Shown in pieces: positions 22,146 to 24,205 of a stretch of DNA of 24,205 nucleotides. The DNA is from CAYUIG01 sp964444685 (GTDB taxonomy: Bacteria; Gemmatimonadota; Gemmatimonadetes; Longimicrobiales; RSA9). The notes beneath the pieces were generated by a model, which was not told the DNA's origin, searched no databases, and saw only the letters and a list, made by a program, of their open reading frames with translations. The stretch is from positions 1 through 24,205 of the forward strand of contig CAYUIG010000049.1 of the NCBI GenBank assembly GCA_964444685.1, read 5' to 3'. Position numbers and translations under genes: made by a program. Each line of letters opens with the position of its first letter. Position 1 is the first letter of the stretch.

Positions 22146-22183
22146 TACGGGTTAAGCCGTAGATTGCTACGGCTTTGCCCGTA
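22146..22183. terminator. Long hairpin just after the glnS stop codon
   Basis: Two 17-base arms, 22146-22162 and 22167-22183, match as inverted copies at 15 of 17 positions around the loop ATTG; the inner nine pairs (AAGCCGTAG with CTACGGCTT) are perfect. It begins two bases after the glnS stop and ends 14 bases before the propeller ATG. It may terminate or attenuate glnS transcription, or control translation of the propeller gene. No T-run follows. Confidence 0.6.
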
Positions 22184-22185
22184 CG

Positions 22186-24205
22186 TCAATCGGCCGCCGC
22201 GCCGAGCCGCTCCTCGAGGAGGCGGCGGACGAGTTCGGGGTCGGCGCGGCCGCCGGTCTTCGACATGACCTGGCCGATGAAGAAGCCCATCAGGCCGGTG
22301 CGGCCGCCGCGGTAGGCGTCGACGCGGTCGGGGTGGCGCGCGAGCGCCTCCTCGACGAGCGGCTCGAGGGTAGCCATGTCGCGGATCTGGGCGAGGCCGC
22401 GGCGTTCGACGATGGTGTCGGGCGACGCGCCGCTCTCGACCATCTCGACCAGCACCTCGCGCGCGGTCGTGCTGTTGAGCGTGTCGTCCTCGAGCAACTC
22501 GATCAGGCGTGCGAGCGCGATGCCGCCGAACGGCAGGTCGTGCAGTGCATCGCGCGGCAGCTCGTTCACGATCCAGTTCGCAGCCGACTGGGCCGGTGCT
22601 CCTGCCACGACGGTGGCTTCGAAGAGCTGGAGCGCCACGGGCTCGCGTACGAGGATCGTGGCCGGCGCTTCATCGATGCCGTGCTTCGCGGCCAGTGCGA
22701 CGGCTTCCCTCGGGGTCGGGGGTCGCGTGTCGAGCGTCGAGGGGCGAGCAACGGCGGGCTTCCGCTTCGGCTCCTCTTCCCTGGGTGCTTCCGTTCGCTT
22801 CCACGAGTCGCGGAGTGTGACGGTGCGGTTGAACACGAGTGCGCCGGGTCGCGAGTCCTCGGGGTCGCTCATGAAGTAGCCGAGGCGCTCGAACTGATAG
22901 CGCGTGCCGGGCGCATCCTGCGCGATGGACGGCTCGACGAAGCCGTTGCGCGTGACGAGCGAATCCGGATTCAGGAACTCCGTGAAGTCGCGCCCGCTCT
23001 CTTCGGCTGCGGCATCGGGATCGGATACCGAGAAGAGCCGGTCGTACAGTCGCAGCTCACATGCGACGGCGTGCGGCTCCGAGACCCAGTGAATCGTCCC
23101 CTTCACGGTGCGGCCGCGCACATCGCCGCCGCGCGTCTCCGGGTCGTACGAGCAGCGCAGCTCGACGATGCGTCCGGCGTCGTCCCTGACGACATCCTCG
23201 CAGCGGATGACGTACGCGTAGCGCAGCCGCACCTCGCCCCCCAGCGTCAACCGATGGAATCCCTTCGGCGGGTTCTCCATGAAGTCATCGCGCTCGATGA
23301 GCAGAGATCCGGAGAAGGGCACCGCACGCGAGCCGGTGTGCGGCACGTCGCGCGGCCAGAGCGGCGCGTCGATCATCTCCACCCTGCCCTCGGGCCAGTT
23401 GGTGATGGTGACGCGCAGCGGATCGCTCACGGCCATGACGCGCGGTGCGCGCGTGTTCAGATCGTCGCGGATGGCGAATTCGAGTTTGCCGATATCGACG
23501 CGGCTGAAGTTGCGCGCGACGCCGACGAGTGCCGCGAAGTTGCGGATCGCCTCGGGGGTGACGCCGCGCCGTCGCAAACCGGCGATCGTGGGCATGCGCG
23601 GATCATCCCAGCCGCGCACGTGTCCGGCCTTCACGAGCTGGAGCAGCTTGCGCTTGCTCATGACGGTGTAGTCGAGCGCGAGGCGCGCGAACTCCGTCTG
23701 GCGCGGGCGCGACGTGACCGGACAGTTCTCGACGACCCAGTCGTACAGCTCGCGGTTGTTCTCGAACTCGAGTGTGCAGAACGAGTGCGTCACGCCCTCG
23801 AACGCGTCCTCGAGCGGATGCGCGTAGTCGTAGAGCGGATAGATGCACCAGTCGTCGCCCTGGCGGTAATGCGTGGCGTGTCGGATCCGGTAGAGCACCG
23901 GATCGCGCATCAGCATGTTGGGCGAGGCGAGGTCGATCTTCGCGCGCAGGACGCACGCGCCGTCCGGGAACTCGCCGGCCCGCATGCGGCGGAAGAGGTC
24001 GAGGTTTTCCGCAACGGAGCGGCTGCGTGACGGCGTGGGGCGACCCGGCTCGGTCACCGTCCCGCGCGCCTCGCGGATCTCTTCCTCGGATGCGTCGTCG
24101 ACGTACGCCTTGCCCTGGCGGATGAGCGCCTCGGCGCACTCGTACATCCGCTCGAAGTAGTCGGAGGCGAAATAGAGGTGCTCGCCCCAGTCGAAGCCGA
24201 GCCAG
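22186..24205 (-). CDS. glnS: Glutaminyl-tRNA synthetase with C-terminal GatB/YqeY domain (5' end outside window)
   Basis: This enzyme charges tRNA(Gln) with glutamine. The 672 visible residues start WLGFDWGEHLYFASDYFERM, part of the class I catalytic domain; the HIGH motif lies beyond the edge. The core includes RIRHATHYRQGDDWCIYPLYDYAHP and LDYTVMSKRKL, the KMSKS-type loop. The anticodon-binding beta-barrels follow (about residues 240-450; YFMSDPEDSRPGALVFNRTV). A Pro/Lys-rich linker leads into a helical C-terminal domain of about 170 residues, with the GatB/YqeY tail signature TGLMGFFIGQVMSKTGGRADP. This fusion is known from Deinococcus GlnRS, where the extra domain helps tRNA binding. An ATG at 24147 is internal, not the start, because the homologous sequence continues upstream to the edge. 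Confidence 0.97.
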   Translation of the reverse strand, partial: WLGFDWGEHLYFASDYFERMYECAEALIRQGKAYVDDASEEEIREARGTVTEPGRPTPSRSRSVAENLDLFRRMRAGEFPDGACVLRAKIDLASPNMLMRDPVLYRIRHATHYRQGDDWCIYPLYDYAHPLEDAFEGVTHSFCTLEFENNRELYDWVVENCPVTSRPRQTEFARLALDYTVMSKRKLLQLVKAGHVRGWDDPRMPTIAGLRRRGVTPEAIRNFAALVGVARNFSRVDIGKLEFAIRDDLNTRAPRVMAVSDPLRVTITNWPEGRVEMIDAPLWPRDVPHTGSRAVPFSGSLLIERDDFMENPPKGFHRLTLGGEVRLRYAYVIRCEDVVRDDAGRIVELRCSYDPETRGGDVRGRTVKGTIHWVSEPHAVACELRLYDRLFSVSDPDAAAEESGRDFTEFLNPDSLVTRNGFVEPSIAQDAPGTRYQFERLGYFMSDPEDSRPGALVFNRTVTLRDSWKRTEAPREEEPKRKPAVARPSTLDTRPPTPREAVALAAKHGIDEAPATILVREPVALQLFEATVVAGAPAQSAANWIVNELPRDALHDLPFGGIALARLIELLEDDTLNSTTAREVLVEMVESGASPDTIVERRGLAQIRDMATLEPLVEEALARHPDRVDAYRGGRTGLMGFFIGQVMSKTGGRADPELVRRLLEERLGAAAD

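Noticed and set aside
22333..24030. Plus-strand open frame of 565 codons opposite glnS
   Set aside because: Antisense to a certain synthetase gene; the translation is dominated by Arg, Asp and Ala from codon-position bias.
1..24205. CRISPR arrays, tRNA or rRNA genes, insertion sequences or phage attachment sites
   Set aside because: Reading the intergenic regions showed no regularly spaced repeats, no cloverleaf-like segment with a TTCGA-type arm in a plausible setting, and no transposase or integrase coding sequence.

Overview
The window is high-GC DNA (roughly two thirds G+C) from a bacterium whose closest match, judged from gene content alone, is Gemmatimonadota or a related soil lineage. 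The clues are a glutaminyl-tRNA synthetase with a C-terminal GatB/YqeY domain, an orphan duplicated MacB/FtsX-type permease (ADOP type), 6-bladed propeller lipoproteins, a secreted tetratricopeptide protein, and frequent GTG starts with GTGA stop/start overlaps. A run of exactly 100 N (8695-8794) marks a scaffold gap, so this is draft or metagenome-derived sequence. The phylum call is inference. I saw no rRNA, tRNA, CRISPR array or insertion sequence.

Layout. Positions 1-2381 (minus) hold the first codons of a signal-peptide protein, a small lipoprotein and a secreted TPR protein. Positions 2530-3133 (plus) hold a mazEF-type toxin-antitoxin pair behind an AT-rich double-palindrome operator. 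Positions 3330-5729 (plus) hold the large ABC permease, which meets tail to tail with a minus-strand operon at 5731-8284 (YtkA-like lipoprotein, di-haem cytochrome c peroxidase, alpha/beta hydrolase). An AraC-type regulator starts divergently at 8435 and runs into the N gap; a 15-bp direct repeat with a 22-bp period lies in the shared promoter region. Beyond the gap (minus) are an ADP-ribosylglycohydrolase and, upstream of it and overlapping by GTGA, a 731-residue protein ending in a DUF2325-like domain. The promoter of this pair looks leaderless. Next come an SGNH hydrolase (minus) and a divergent NTF2-like/Nudix pair (plus), closed by a strong hairpin.

The most unusual part is 13557-20302 (minus). 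A soluble FtsH-like AAA+ zinc metalloprotease, whose N-terminus is an unfamiliar domain instead of membrane helices, overlaps by GTGA with a 1342-residue pentapeptide-like membrane protein. The membrane protein contains two more copies of the same unfamiliar domain, one of them splitting a region I expect to be continuous in relatives. The shared domain and translational coupling suggest a two-component protease/membrane-scaffold system. The window ends (20399-24205, minus) with a methyltransferase, a propeller lipoprotein and the GlnRS-YqeY gene, which runs off the right edge.
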